This document shows positions 48,553 to 59,873 of a stretch of DNA of 64,000 bases, in pieces. The position numbers and the translations under genes are program-made. The stretch's first letter is position 1. Every line of letters begins with the position of its first letter. The notes beneath the pieces were generated by a model. It worked only from the letters and a program-made list of their open reading frames with translations, made no database searches and was not told the DNA's origin. The stretch comes from Clavelina lepadiformis (taxonomy: Eukaryota > Chordata > Ascidiacea > Aplousobranchia > Clavelinidae): positions 9,796,001 through 9,860,000 of the forward strand of contig NC_135240.1 in the NCBI RefSeq assembly GCF_947623445.1. The letters are read 5' to 3'.

Positions 48553-49212
48553 CTAGTCTACTGTACAGACAATCTCGTACTTAGTACGAGATACTGGTCT
48601 ACCGCCTTTGCACCAGTTTTATGGCGTAACAATAGACTAGTACGACGTGCTTATGGAGTAACAATACCACAATTTTTTCAAACGGAGCTAACACTGCAGT
48701 TTGAAACTCAATAAGAAACGGCGGGCCGTATTCTTGTGATAACTTATTAATATGTTTCGGGCCGGACGATTTCGCATGGCGGGCCGGCCGCCACGCGAAA
48801 TCGTCAACTTTATGATACAAATATAAAATATAGATATAAAATATAAATCGTCAACTTTATGATATATACATCACAATTCATTAATGCACACCATTACAAA
48901 GACCGCACATCACAATGGCTTATTGTCTCAATGTTTGAGAAACACGCAAAAATCTTGCTTGCAGCTATTGTCAAAGTTTGTCGTTCGATCAACTGTCGGT
49001 TCGATTAACTGTCGTTCGATAAAGTGTCGTTCGATCATCTGTCGCTTCGATTAACTGTCGTTCGATAAAGTGTCGTTCGATAAAGTGTCTTTCGATAAAG
49101 TGTCATAGACAAAAAAACACAAAAAAATTTACAAAACACATACTTTACATTTCTTAGAGTAAACAACTATTAAAAGTCTAAACTTTAGACTGTACGGTTT
49201 TAGACTCTAAAG

Positions 49213-49541
49213 CAGTGTTTCTCAAACTTTTTGCGATCGCGTACCACTCATTCGTTTTTTTTACTACACTGCGTACCACCTGGCTCCTGAATGACTTATT
49301 TTACTCAAATGTACCGGTATTTATTAGTTATTACCGTTATTACTATGCCATAACACCAATGAATAGCAAGAAAACACAATTTAATTTGATAGATGCAACT
49401 GTTTCTTCTGCACAATCTTGTCTATCCAGGGCAACACATTACTCACAGCACATCGAAAATCATGTTCAGCGGTACGCGGTACCACTTAAAAAGCTCTCGC
49501 GTACCGCTAGTGGTACGCGTACCACAGTTTGAGAACCACTG
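49213..49541. mobile_element. hAT-type MITE (family 2, copy b)
   Basis: The 329-bp element has ends cagtgtttctcaaact and agtttgagaaccactg, inverted repeats. A perfect 8-bp duplication, ctctaaag, is at 49205-49212 and 49542-49549. It shares end and subterminal 'ggtacgcg' motifs with 42575-43093, but the interior differs. Confidence 0.92.
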
Positions 49542-49549
49542 CTCTAAAG

Positions 49550-51800
49550 CCTATGTTATAGCGTAAGGCTGTCCAAAATGCGGCCTGTACAAACAGTTTT
49601 TGCCGCCTTCAGCCAGTCTCGCATTTAGGGTTGACCTATATTTGTGTGAAAAAGGAAATAATCAATAGAACTGATTTGGTAAGCCATAGACTGTAAGCCA
49701 AGGTTTATAATTTAACCAGAAATTTTGAGATAAAAACTTGACCATAATTGTTGGCAATCCGCCAAGGCATAAGAGTACTGTGATGTCACACAGGCACACC
49801 TAAAACTTTGGGCACTCATTTATAGGTAAAAATGCCATAGGAGAAACCACGACAAAAATTCACACGTGTTTTTTTTCATAACAGTTTGTGTTAAATATTA
49901 ATGAGAAAGTTATTTATGCGCAAGTGTCTCATTTCATTGCTATGCTTTTTTTGTATACATTATAATTATATAGTTTGAAAAGTAAATTAGAGTAGGTTAA
50001 ATTTTCTTATTTCAGAATGTAAAATTATCGTACTCGAATAAATTTCAACTGCTTGTAAGTTCGTCATGTATTGCAGTAGGCTTTCCAAAATTGAACAAAG
50101 CAGAAGTTGGAAAGAGTTTCTTGTTCAGCACTTCAGTTTTAACATATCTTATACAAAACTTTAAAGTGAAGCTTTCAGTGAACGGCTATTTATCTTATAA
50201 ATCAAAGTTACACCCAGCAAGTTGTCATTACCTACTGGTACTTTTACAATAGTAATTTGGGAACGATACCAGGGGTAAAGCTATTAGATTATTATAAACA
50301 AGACAACAATCTTATACGCCACGTTTCTGAAACGTTTGTTTTTCCCTTGATATGATAAAACTAACAAAAACTACAGTCCAAAGGACCAGGAAAAATAAGT
50401 AGGGCTCAATTTGATAGATTTTTAAGCTTCTTTTCAAGAAGCATTAGTAAAGGTTAAGAGGGCATCGAGATAAAGAACAGAAAATTCTTATCTGCTGAAG
50501 CGAAACAGTCTGAACAAAAGCTATAGTAATAGGTATGCTCTGTGAGCCGTTTCAAGAATAATTTTGGCTTCTCAACCTGTGTGTGCGGTTTGTCAGCATA
50601 TGATTTATGATTATTCGTTGACAAAGAAGTGATTTTAACTTGAGAAACGTGAGAAATATTTTCTCTTTTTGAGCCTACAACTTAGTTCTTTGATACGTCT
50701 TGTTATTTTATTAGTACATGCTGGGTGAAAAGTGCAAGCGTAAAAACCAAAAAACTGAAAAACTTTCCGTGTTCTTCGTCATATAGGCTGTCTAGAACCG
50801 TCGTCACGATATTATTAATCTGCAAACACTTCGTTTAGGTTTCTTTGAGTATAGACAGCAGATAGTTTTCAGCTAAAGTTGATATAGCATCAGATTTTAA
50901 ATCGTTATGACGGCTGAAGTGACCGCAGCAAGTTGTTCCATTTTTGATTTATCATAAAGTTAGGAAATGTGTCATAAACCTAATAATGTTTTGATGACGT
51001 AAAAATTGATTATATATAATTTATAATCGGCGTTTCGTGCAGCATGAGCGAAGTTATAAAACATCGGTTTAGAATGAAATGGACATAAACAGACAAAAAT
51101 TACTCGTTATTACGCGATATAACAATATAATGTGGCCAGACTAATTACTGCTGTGCGCCTTTTTTTGCTACAACTGATGCTCACCCAACAACATAAGATT
51201 CATTGGTGCAGGAAGCTGCAGCCTATATAAATATGTTGATTTGTTTGCCGAAAAAACACCAACCGAATAAATATTTGGTCGTAACGTTTTATTTGAAGTT
51301 TAAGGACATTTCGTATTGGACAGTAGCCTAGAGTAGTGCAAAACTATATCCTCTGCCCTATATACGGTCAGACTGTAGTTTTTGGTGGCATATTACACAA
51401 ATCGTTTCAGAGAATCCTGTACGAAAGAATACTTGCTGTCAAAAAAGGAAGTTAATAGTAGGTCAGCTGCTTACACGCAAGGGATACACAAAATGTGTTA
51501 GTTATACTCTATACAGTATCTAGTGCATAGCAAACTTAGGTATTACTTCAGGTATAAAGCATTGATATTAGCGAATTCTGATCGAAGTGACGATAACAAG
51601 AAAGTATTTATGAGCTTGCTCCAATATTCTATCGAGTTTAATAAAATAGAATTTTTCAATAATTTTTTTTCTTATATGTTTCGACATCCCTTTTTCCGTT
51701 CCTTAAAGTATCTTGTGTTGGAAACTCATAATTCAACGAGTTGGTATATTTCAGATTCATTTTTCTGTAGTAACCTATATCGTATCTTTATCGGCCCAAT
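49550..51800. other. Intergenic region upstream of the GPCR gene
   Basis: No exon or repeat border was established. The frame 51523-51804 ends on the GPCR start codon region but has no known domain and is probably chance. The 5' untranslated region of the GPCR is expected near the right end. Confidence 0.45.
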
Positions 51801-54800
51801 ATGAACATTTTTCCGGTACTTTTACTATATCTTGTCTTCCTATTAACTCTCGGAAAGGCTCAAAATAACACAAATTTGTCATTGAGGGATTCTTGCGACC
51901 CTGTGCCCACACTGAAAATAACCAACAGAACGCGAGAGCTTGAATGCTGTAACGAAATCTTGCAGAAATTTCAGAGGCGGTGGTTTAATGAGAGCATCTA
52001 TTTGACCAGCGTGTTGGCGACCTTACAAGCATGGAACTGTCCACAGTTCAACGAAGAATGCACTAATCGTACTTTTGATTTCACCACTTACATTGCATTG
52101 GTGTATGAAAGATTCTGCAATGAAAGTAAATTGATCAAAGAGTGTGCCAGTAAAGTTATACAAGTGCAGCAGAGTTCACTGCCAGCAGGTGAATTACTTA
52201 TTTCAAACTTGGTTTTTCGTTAATAGTTATTGCAATGAAATTAAATAAGCAAGTAACGCATTGCAGCGAAATTATGAGTAGGTCTAAAAAACATTAATAC
52301 GGACTGAAAATATTTTATATGAAAGAAATCAAGCAAAAGTTAATTGTTTATAAAGTAGTCCTGTTGAAATGTTACTACCGTTAAATAATTTAGAGTTTAA
52401 GACCATGTTTATGAATACCGTACGACGACATTGTCTGCATGCTTTAGAGTTGCAGGCCTAAGCTGCTGTAGACTATCATCTCTATAAATATACAGCCTAT
52501 AGGATGACATGATATTTTACGTTATGGTCTATTATAGTAAGGTATCTAGTTCCGTTAGTTTGTGACTGATCGCAGTAATTGCCACAAACACTTCATAATT
52601 GAATTTGATTTACGTCAACAAATCGTTGTATTTAATTTCAGCCTTCAGGCATTGCTTACGACCCTATAGGAGTATAGAACGTATATGAACGATCTATTTG
52701 CGTGAAAGCATGAATAAAACGTTTAACGCTTGGATATGGCTTAGATTACTGTGTTGTTTATTTTTCGCCATCCACTGTGCGGGAGCGAAAAAGGTGCAAA
52801 CTTTTACAGCATAATAGAACGAAACTGTCTGCTCACAAACACTCAAAAACGGGAAAAGGGACAGAGACTTAAAACGTGCAAGATGTTAACTATGCTGTAG
52901 TGCTAGCTATAACTATGAAAGGCTATAGCACGGCCACCATGAAGAAAAAATCAAGACAAAAATCACGCATTATGAGACAACATAAAACTGCTCGGTTTTA
53001 TTTTCTATTTAATATGAGCTTATAACAATCATGTTAATAAAGGGATGTATGCTCAACCTATATACTACATGCTGATTGTAACAATCGACCTACTTTTGTC
53101 ATTGTAGCGTCATCTTTTGATTTAACGAACACCAGTTGGAGTTCGTTGGCCCAGAATCTGACGTCGGCTTCCATCAGTTCATCCGATTTGGAAGAACCTT
53201 GTATACAGGTTTGAGCAGCATTTATCTTGTTTGTTCTTATATAAATGAAGCCCCATTTATTGTTTCAAATAACAAAAGCAAAGGTGACCTTTTCATGAAC
53301 TATAAACGCCCTTTGCTGACTTCCGTTGTAAACTTTCATGTAATTGATTATTAAAATTCTCAGATTGCTTTGCTGGACTCTCCAAGCGGAGGATATGGAA
53401 ACTACCACGAAATAAAAAATTACATTTTGCCGTTTTGTGAGGCTGCTTGGTGCGGATACGACACCGATACTTTCACCACTCGAAGAATAAGCTCATGGTC
53501 TTGTATGCCATCAAGGTATTTGCTTTAACTTAGCTGTTTTTTTTAACTGAACTGTATAGGAAGATATTCCTAAAATCAACGTAGTGTGGAAAATTACTGA
53601 AATTGTTGTCACACCAATATTGTCGTTGCATGTATTTTTCCAACCGATTAACAAGATTTCTACTTACCTTTTCAGGTGTCGTGCAAACATTATTATTTTA
53701 ATGACTGTTTCCATACTCTTGGCCATTGCAATCACAATCGGCAATGCAACTGTCATTGTGGTTTACGGAACGTCCAAAAAACTCCTTCACAGTCAGACCA
53801 TTTTTCGTGTTGCTCTAGGATGTGCAGACTTCATTGTCGGAGCAGTTATTTTTCCAGCAGCAGTTTATACGCTTTATGCACTCTTCCTAATGGTAACAAA
53901 TTTCGAAGTGCCTTATGAAGTTACCGGAGACGCAATCGACGGTACTAACATGGTCACGATTAAGATTCGTCGAATTCAAAATTCTGAGCAAGCACAAGAA
54001 GCAAATTTTTTACCATATTATGCAGAAATTATTGGTTTTGTTACAACACTCTCTTTCACTTTGTCAATCTACCTTTTGGCCGTCTCCGGAATCGACCGAC
54101 TAATCGCCCTCTGGCGTCCCTTACGATACGCTCAAGATAAGGCAAAACGTTTCGCTTGGATTTCTTGCCTGGTAACTTTGGCACTGGCTTCTCTTGTCTC
54201 GTCCACACCATTCTACGTGACAAGCTTGAGGTACGCCGTTTCTGGATCGATGTTGGTAACAATTGTTGGCGCTTCGTCTCTCATCGTTTACATTTGTGCT
54301 TTTATTTTGCCACTGATTTTTACGTGGTCGGTATCGCTGGCAATTTACTTCGTCGCCAAGCGAAACTTTAAGGAAAGGCGTCAGCTTTACATTAACGCGC
54401 AACAAAACCTGCAACAACATCGGCGTCTCAACCGAATTCTCGCCCTCATTGTCACCGCTTTTTCCCTCAGTATTATACCTACAATTCTGGTTTTAATTAT
54501 CGTCATATTTCTCCCCAACACATCTCCGATTTTCCGGGGACAAAAGTATAATTCCTTCAACAACGCAATAGCCAATGCTTTAGAACTAGTAGCGGCCATC
54601 ATCCTTACTTGTAACAGCTTATGGAATTGCCTGATCTATAGCGCTCGGAACAAAGAATTCCGAAAAGTCGCTGCAAAACGATACGAACAATTGTGTCGGG
54701 TAACGGGGCTGCTTGCAGTCCACAGAGCCTTTAAAAAATGCTGCAAGAGCTGCAGACAAAAAAGGTCAACACCGACATCAACTCACCCAAGTAACGTACG

Positions 54801-54927
54801 AGCATCGGGAGAAACCCTGGATGGAACGGTCTCGATTAATAATAAGTCTTTGGGAACAATGGGAACCCCTCTGTCTTCAGAGCGTAAGCAAATTGTCAGC
54901 ACTTCTTTTTCTTCTGCAAAGCTTTGA
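51801..54927 (+). CDS. Class A (rhodopsin-family) GPCR with large Cys-rich ectodomain (four exons)
   Basis: Exons 51801-52188, 53108-53208, 53364-53515, 53676-54927 give 630 residues, with every junction in phase. Residues 1-21 are a signal peptide. Residues 22 to about 214 are extracellular, with about a dozen Cys and several N-glycosylation sequons; I do not recognise a named domain. Seven hydrophobic segments follow: TM1 with GNATV, TM2 with LGCADF (Asp2.50), TM3 ending D-R-L at residue 354, TM4 with W, TM6 with the usual Pro (SIIP), and TM7 with NSLWNCLIY. The NPxxY proline is replaced by Cys and no Cys stands at the start of TM3, so the usual TM3-ECL2 disulfide appears missing. The TM2-TM3 loop is about 50 residues. 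The C-tail is basic, then Ser/Thr-rich. The ligand is unknown. Intron 1 contains dispersed repeat X. Confidence 0.88.
52765..52945. repeat. Dispersed repeat X, copy 3 (GPCR intron 1)
   Basis: Blocks 'catccactgtgcgggagc', 'tcacaaacactcaaaaacg', 'acttaaaacgtgcaagatgt' and 'atagcacggccaccatga' match 12085-12345 and 23140-23345 in the same order. Confidence 0.5.
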
Positions 54928-55960
54928 GAGACTCATCCTTCTGTTCGAAATTGATGTGAAGCTTACCATCTATGTTTGATTGTGTTTTAAAATCCAATTA
55001 TGTAAGTATTTTCGTATATAATCAATCAGTACCTTTTTGCTGTATGTAAAAAAGTTACATTTAATCTGCAGGTTGTATGACAATATAAGAATGCCAAAGT
55101 GTTTTTGATATTACTGTGCAAAAGTTCTTTATAGCTACAGAATCTGAGAGACTTTATTATAAAAATTTGTTGTCGATGACGGCGTAAGCTTTTTAAAGGT
55201 ATAAGTTATTTTTTGTTTTACTCAATATTTAAATACCTCGATTACTTAAATACAAAGATTTTGCCTCAAATCTGCTGTGTGCATGGTTTGCTAAAGTAAA
55301 TTGAGGTAAAGAGCACTGCCCTGTTTTTTGCTATAACGCGTTTGAAAAAAGTGGCTATAACGTAGGTTACCGTGTATAGATCAGTTATCCAACACGCATT
55401 TCAAATACGTTGTATTGCGTTTATCCACGAGAAGTTTAAGGTGAAAAATATTAACCCAATTGAGATATTGTTACGTGAATTTGCTTATTCGTTAAGTTTT
55501 GTTTAAATATTTTGTCTATAAGGTGCAACTTACAAGCGGCAATCGCAACCAACGCAAGTCATAGTCATATAGTGCTTTGAGTGATAAACAAGAGGCCATT
55601 TGCCAAACACACATGCAATTAGAACGTGCAGTATTTATAAAGTGAGATGTGAGAACGAATATATGAGAGTTGCACTAATTTTTGAGAAAAACGATAAGTC
55701 AACTTGTGAAATGCGTTTTTCTTTTAAGTATTTCGATAAAACTTACGTTTATTGCGACAAGCCTATATGTACAAAAAAGCACAAGTTATAAAGTCACGTT
55801 AAAGAGACAAACAAGAATCGTTGAAAATTTCGTGGCATTTGTTACAAGTACGAGACCAGCGTGACTTTACGGAAGCTACGAGTTATATGTATACATACAC
55901 TGCGGGCAAAAGCCGGACAAATTTAAAGCAAAAATCCTTTATTTACTTGCTTCACTGATA
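54928..55960. other. Intergenic region between convergent GPCR and ficolin-like genes
   Basis: It holds the 3' untranslated parts of both genes. Overlapping short frames at 55600-55864 have no known domain. Nothing else was seen. Confidence 0.45.
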
Positions 55961-57742
55961 CTACCGTGGGCGAATTTTCATTTCCACTCGTTTCATGGAG
56001 TAAGTGTGTCCCCGGAAAGGCCCACCCCACGCAGTGGCGCGAATTGTCGAAGTTTGTCCCGTTAGGTATTGACCGTTTAAGTTTGAATCGAAGCAGCTGA
56101 CGTACCACCATCCGCCGTGAGCACCAATGGCACAGTTTCCATTTTGGCTGTGATCGTTATCTTTCGTGCTGAACGGCCAGTTGTTGTGGTGATTCATTGC
56201 ATCATGCCCTGGATATGAATTTTTGGATATGAATATGATATAAAGAGAGAGAATTTTTATTCATATACTCATGCAATAAAACAAAAATTAAGTGTGCTAT
56301 ATGCCTGAAGCATAACACGTTACATTTGCCAACTGGATTTAATTCAAATATTAAAAAATAAATTAAAGGCCAATAAAGTGAAACTTTTAGCGAAGATATC
56401 GTGCATCAGTGCTCTACCTGCATTTCCTGAATATCCTCCTATGTTGAGACGGTACAGACGGTCCTCGGGTCCGATTGAGAAAGTGCTAAAGATATTAAAT
56501 ATAATGTTTCAAATTATTGATTCGTCTGTAACAGAAATAACATTTAGCATCCTATAGTTCTTAAAATCGACTTCCGTGTAAGCTTAGCTTTTTGCCAAAT
56601 CCACTGACCTATATTTGGCGTAACGTTTCTGGCTTTCGAAATCTTCCAGTTCTATTCGGAGCTCGTAAAGGCGAGAATTGGTAATGTGGAATATGTTATC
56701 TAGACCTGAAACAGACATGGAGTTTTTAAGTAAACTATTACACCTCATTGATTTTAATGCGCACAGCGTGTGACACATTCAGTTCGGAAACAAACCCTTT
56801 CACCTACCAAGCCAGTACTCCCCACTTTTATTTCCGAATCCATGTTGATATTCCGTCCAGTTGCGGTAGAAGTCAACACTTCCATCCATTCGTCGCTGAA
56901 TCACCTTGGAAAATAAAATGTACAGTAAAAGAAAGTTAAACCTCTATTTGAAGATGTCTGCTGTTTGTTTATTCAAAGATAAACCATTTACGCTAAAATT
57001 TAAAAATCTTTAACTTTGCATATTCCAAAGTGCACTAATAAGTTAGATAAGATAAATTAATTATACTTGTGAAAACGTTACGTAATTACGTTAGTCTCTA
57101 AATAAGTTAAATACCTATTCAACATAAAAACAAATAACTTAAAATATAGCAGGCGTATCTCAGCTTACAAGCCAGCCACCACTGTTGGTTACAAGGTCAC
57201 AATAAACTTCAACAATTTCGTTTGCAATGCTGACATTATATAGACCACTTGTACGTTTTCCTTCGTTCATCACATCCTTGCAATTTTTTCTGCCACTGAT
57301 TCGAACTGCACGTTCTGGCAAATACGTTATTTGATCAGCTTAAACGCAATCGTTATAAACGAAGATTAAAACCACAATATGTTTGCACCAAAATTTGTTC
57401 AATTTCGGTAATAACAATTTTAAAATGGTTTTCATTCGAAATCTTTAACTTACGAAGAACTTGTGTCATTTGCTCTTCCAGTCCATTGACTTTTTTTTGC
57501 AGAGTTGCAATAGCCGCATCGTAGTCTTCACACACGCCCTTTTCCCCTTTTTCTCCCTTGAAGCCATTTTCTCCTTGCAATCCAGTAGGACCTCTTCGAC
57601 CTGGTGGGCCAGGATCACCCTTTTCGCCTTCGTCATCACCGCCACAAGTTAATAAAACCTGGCGAGCGCCATGACCAGAATTCCATATTGCGCACGTAAA
57701 AAGTGCAAAAACAAACAAAACCGCAACTGTTGTCATCTTCAT
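55961..57742 (-). CDS. Ficolin-like secreted lectin: collagen-like stalk plus fibrinogen domain (six exons)
   Basis: Exons, minus strand: 57742-57454, 57338-57169, 56904-56808, 56705-56609, 56485-56418, 56208-55961. Phases agree and give 322 residues, the usual ficolin length. It has a signal peptide (residues 1-25), a short Gly-X-Y stretch ([16 protein letters not shown] and on, about residues 41-68), a short coiled region ([20 protein letters not shown]), and then a complete fibrinogen-related domain. That domain shows the N-terminal Cys (RKNCKDV), [34 protein letters not shown], the calcium-site [26 protein letters not shown], and the C-terminal [10 protein letters not shown]. Ficolins bind acetylated sugars on microbes and recruit lectin-pathway proteases. 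The collagen part is shorter than in vertebrate ficolins, so oligomerisation may differ. The exon 4 donor is gtcagt. A TATA-like run lies near 57835-57855. Confidence 0.93.
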
Positions 57743-58406
57743 AAAACGTAACTTCCTTTGCAGCTCTCTATCTCTTACTCAGTTGAAGCTGCAGAAAAAA
57801 ACGTGAAAACTGAACAATTTATTCACACTCTATAGTATATAGCATATAAAAATTGGACATAATTACGTTATAAAACTTTCGTATAGTAAACAAGCGACCC
57901 TTTGATTTTAGTCTTAAAAATGTGTTTAACTTGTCAACTTTAAAAAAGTTTTTAAAATCAGATAAAGGCTATAACCTAACGGCTTCAAACACTTTTAAGA
58001 CTATATTCTGAAAAGTAGAACGTTCTGCAAAGAACAAAAGAAATTTTTTTTGGCTGACACATTTACTTCCGTGTACATTATACAGGAAATTAATCTGACA
58101 TAACTAAACCCGGTACTTCCTTGTTCATTCCTGTTGCTGTGATTGGACAAACATTTTGCAATCTCTCCTCTCATGGTATAAATATGGTTTGTTGTCTGTT
58201 ATCATATGTGCGTCGGTAAGGGTTTAGGACCTGGTCGAGAGTTCTAAATTCGGCCAATACCATATAAAAAAACTGAAAAAAACAAAATGAAAAATGCGTG
58301 ACAATCAGAACTTGTACATAGATTAGATCGGTAACCGGGCCTCGAACGGCGAGGAATTAAGTCATGCAAAGACTTTCCTCAGTCCGATGGTTAGTATTAT
58401 TATACC
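57743..58406. other. Upstream region of the ficolin-like gene
   Basis: It contains a TATA-like AT run about 100 bp upstream of the start codon on the minus strand, of unproven function. The hairpin-like phrase gaggaattaagtc...gactttcctc (58350-58379) recurs in similar form at 12680-12735, in both cases close to a repeat border. Confidence 0.4.
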
Positions 58407-58921
58407 CAGAGGTGGGCAGTCGATACTGTGAAAGTACCGTCGATAACGGTACTGGTACTTGGCTAAAAATGTACCGACGGTTCTGGTATTCGGTACTATT
58501 TTTAAAGAGTAGTTCCGTACTTTGTCGGTACTCGATACCGGTACTTTTTGTATAGAAGATGCTGCTGCACATGCAATGTTTGCCGCTATATTATGCCCCC
58601 TGTTTGGATTACTCGAGATGAAAACATATGGGACGCTAATTGCTTGCGATTTTTCTTGACATTTTTAGATTTAAAAAGATCAACAGTTGCTAAAATTAAT
58701 ATTAAGGATTAATTAAAATGTATTCTTGAAAACATAGGCTACTTGTTAAAATTTTGAAAGTATCACGTGTAAAGTATCGAGTACCAGGACCAACAGAAAA
58801 TTCTTGAAAAAAGTAATTCGGTGCTTTTTTTCAAAAGTACCGACGGTACCGGTATCGGTACTGAAAAAGTACCGCGGTACAGTAATTTGTTACTATAGTA
58901 CCGCAATACTGCCCAACTATG
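58407..58921. mobile_element. hAT-type MITE (family 3, 'gtaccg'-rich)
   Basis: The 515-bp element has ends cagaggtgggcagt... and ...actgcccaactatg, inverted. A perfect 8-bp duplication, attatacc, is at 58399-58406 and 58922-58929. Both subterminal regions are packed with gtacc/ggtac motifs. No transposase is encoded. Confidence 0.9.
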
Positions 58922-59695
58922 ATTATACCATACCAAAAATAGCAGCATAGAGAAATGAGCACTTTGGAGAAACAAAGTAGTGCAAAAACATAAATTAAAG
59001 TACGTATCAAATAGTTACCTATACCTATACAGAATACTCCCACTCTGTTTCAATTTTAAGGAACCTTGCTTGATTACACTGGTCTACAAAAACAAAACAA
59101 TTTTTAGTTGCATGAACTTTGATGATTGATTTAGGATAAGTTTTGGTTGCTGAATCCAATTCTGAGCTCAGAATTGCTCTATCACGTCAGGTTTTTTCGC
59201 TGCGCATTTTCCCCAATTTCATAAATTGATCAAATTTTGACTTTCATTAGCGACGGTACGGTGAGCGTATAACAGCAACAGATCAAATATTGTTATTGAA
59301 ATCACCTATGATGAAACCTCGGCTGACAGTTTTGTTGTAGTACTGAATGACAGAAATTTCGGTTAACTTTAATCGAATGGTTCTCAATCTTTTTCAATCA
59401 CGCACCTCTTTTCGAATTTCGAAAATATATGTAGACGCATTCATTTTTCTTTGGTAGTTCATTACTTAGTTACCATCTTTATCTTTATACATCTGCCCTG
59501 CAGACTTAATCGGCTTTATAAATGCTTTTTATGACAGCACCTTGCTCTTTAGTAAAACAAAAACATTGTAAACGATAAACATAACATTGTTCGTACAAGG
59601 TAAAATAAAATTATGCGCTTTGGCAAATAACCCAAATGTGTGGTCATATAACCTTGTTTTGAAACATTAAAAGACACAGGATGTCTGCTTATCCA

Positions 59696-59768
59696 AAGAA
59701 CCAAACTGCTTATCGTGCTTATCATGCTTAATCTGCTTATCGTGCTAATTCTGCTTACTCTGCTAACT
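59696..59768. repeat. Minisatellite of about 9-12-bp units
   Basis: Imperfect repeats of tgcttatcg / tgctaattc (gcttatcgtgcttatcatgc... ctgcttactctgctaa). It lies about 110 bp upstream of the start codon of the transposon gene. Confidence 0.75.
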
Positions 59769-59873
59769 TGAAACCAAACGAAAGACAGGGTGTAATTTTC
59801 GCAGTATACTTTCATTGACTTTATGGAGTCAGTTTGTGTTATTGAGCTGTAATTTTGGATTGTATTAAATACT

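Larger units (their letters stand above)
44427..49104 (-). mobile_element. Mutator-like (MULE) element with iterated termini, split by an LTR retrotransposon
   Basis: The left terminus (44427-44587) is about ten tandem copies of a 15-16-bp unit of the form gacactttatcgaac. The right terminus (48979-49104) has about eight copies of the same unit in inverted orientation, ending ...cgataaagtgtc. The outermost units are nearly identical in inverse. Between them lies a MULE transposase C-terminal fragment (45264-45755, minus). Further imperfect units occur at 45115-45240 (the phrase aactgacgatatgcactgtt twice). The LTR element at 45854-48552 is inserted inside. No clear 8-10-bp target duplication was found outside the termini. 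Confidence 0.75.

Noticed and set aside
51523..51804. Upstream 93-codon frame as an N-terminal extension of the GPCR
   Set aside because: It is in another frame, overlaps the start codon by its stop, and the GPCR already has a clear signal peptide.
53136..53354. Alternative reading of GPCR exon 2 starting after 'accag' (frame LEFVGPESDVG)
   Set aside because: Phase after exon 1 would hit a stop. The acceptor at 53107 gives an open frame in phase with both neighbours.
58340..58400. Possible tRNA-like or structured RNA (gaggaattaag...ctttcctc hairpin), also near 12680
   Set aside because: Only a single hairpin is shared; there is no cloverleaf or box A/B set. It is probably part of a repeat border.
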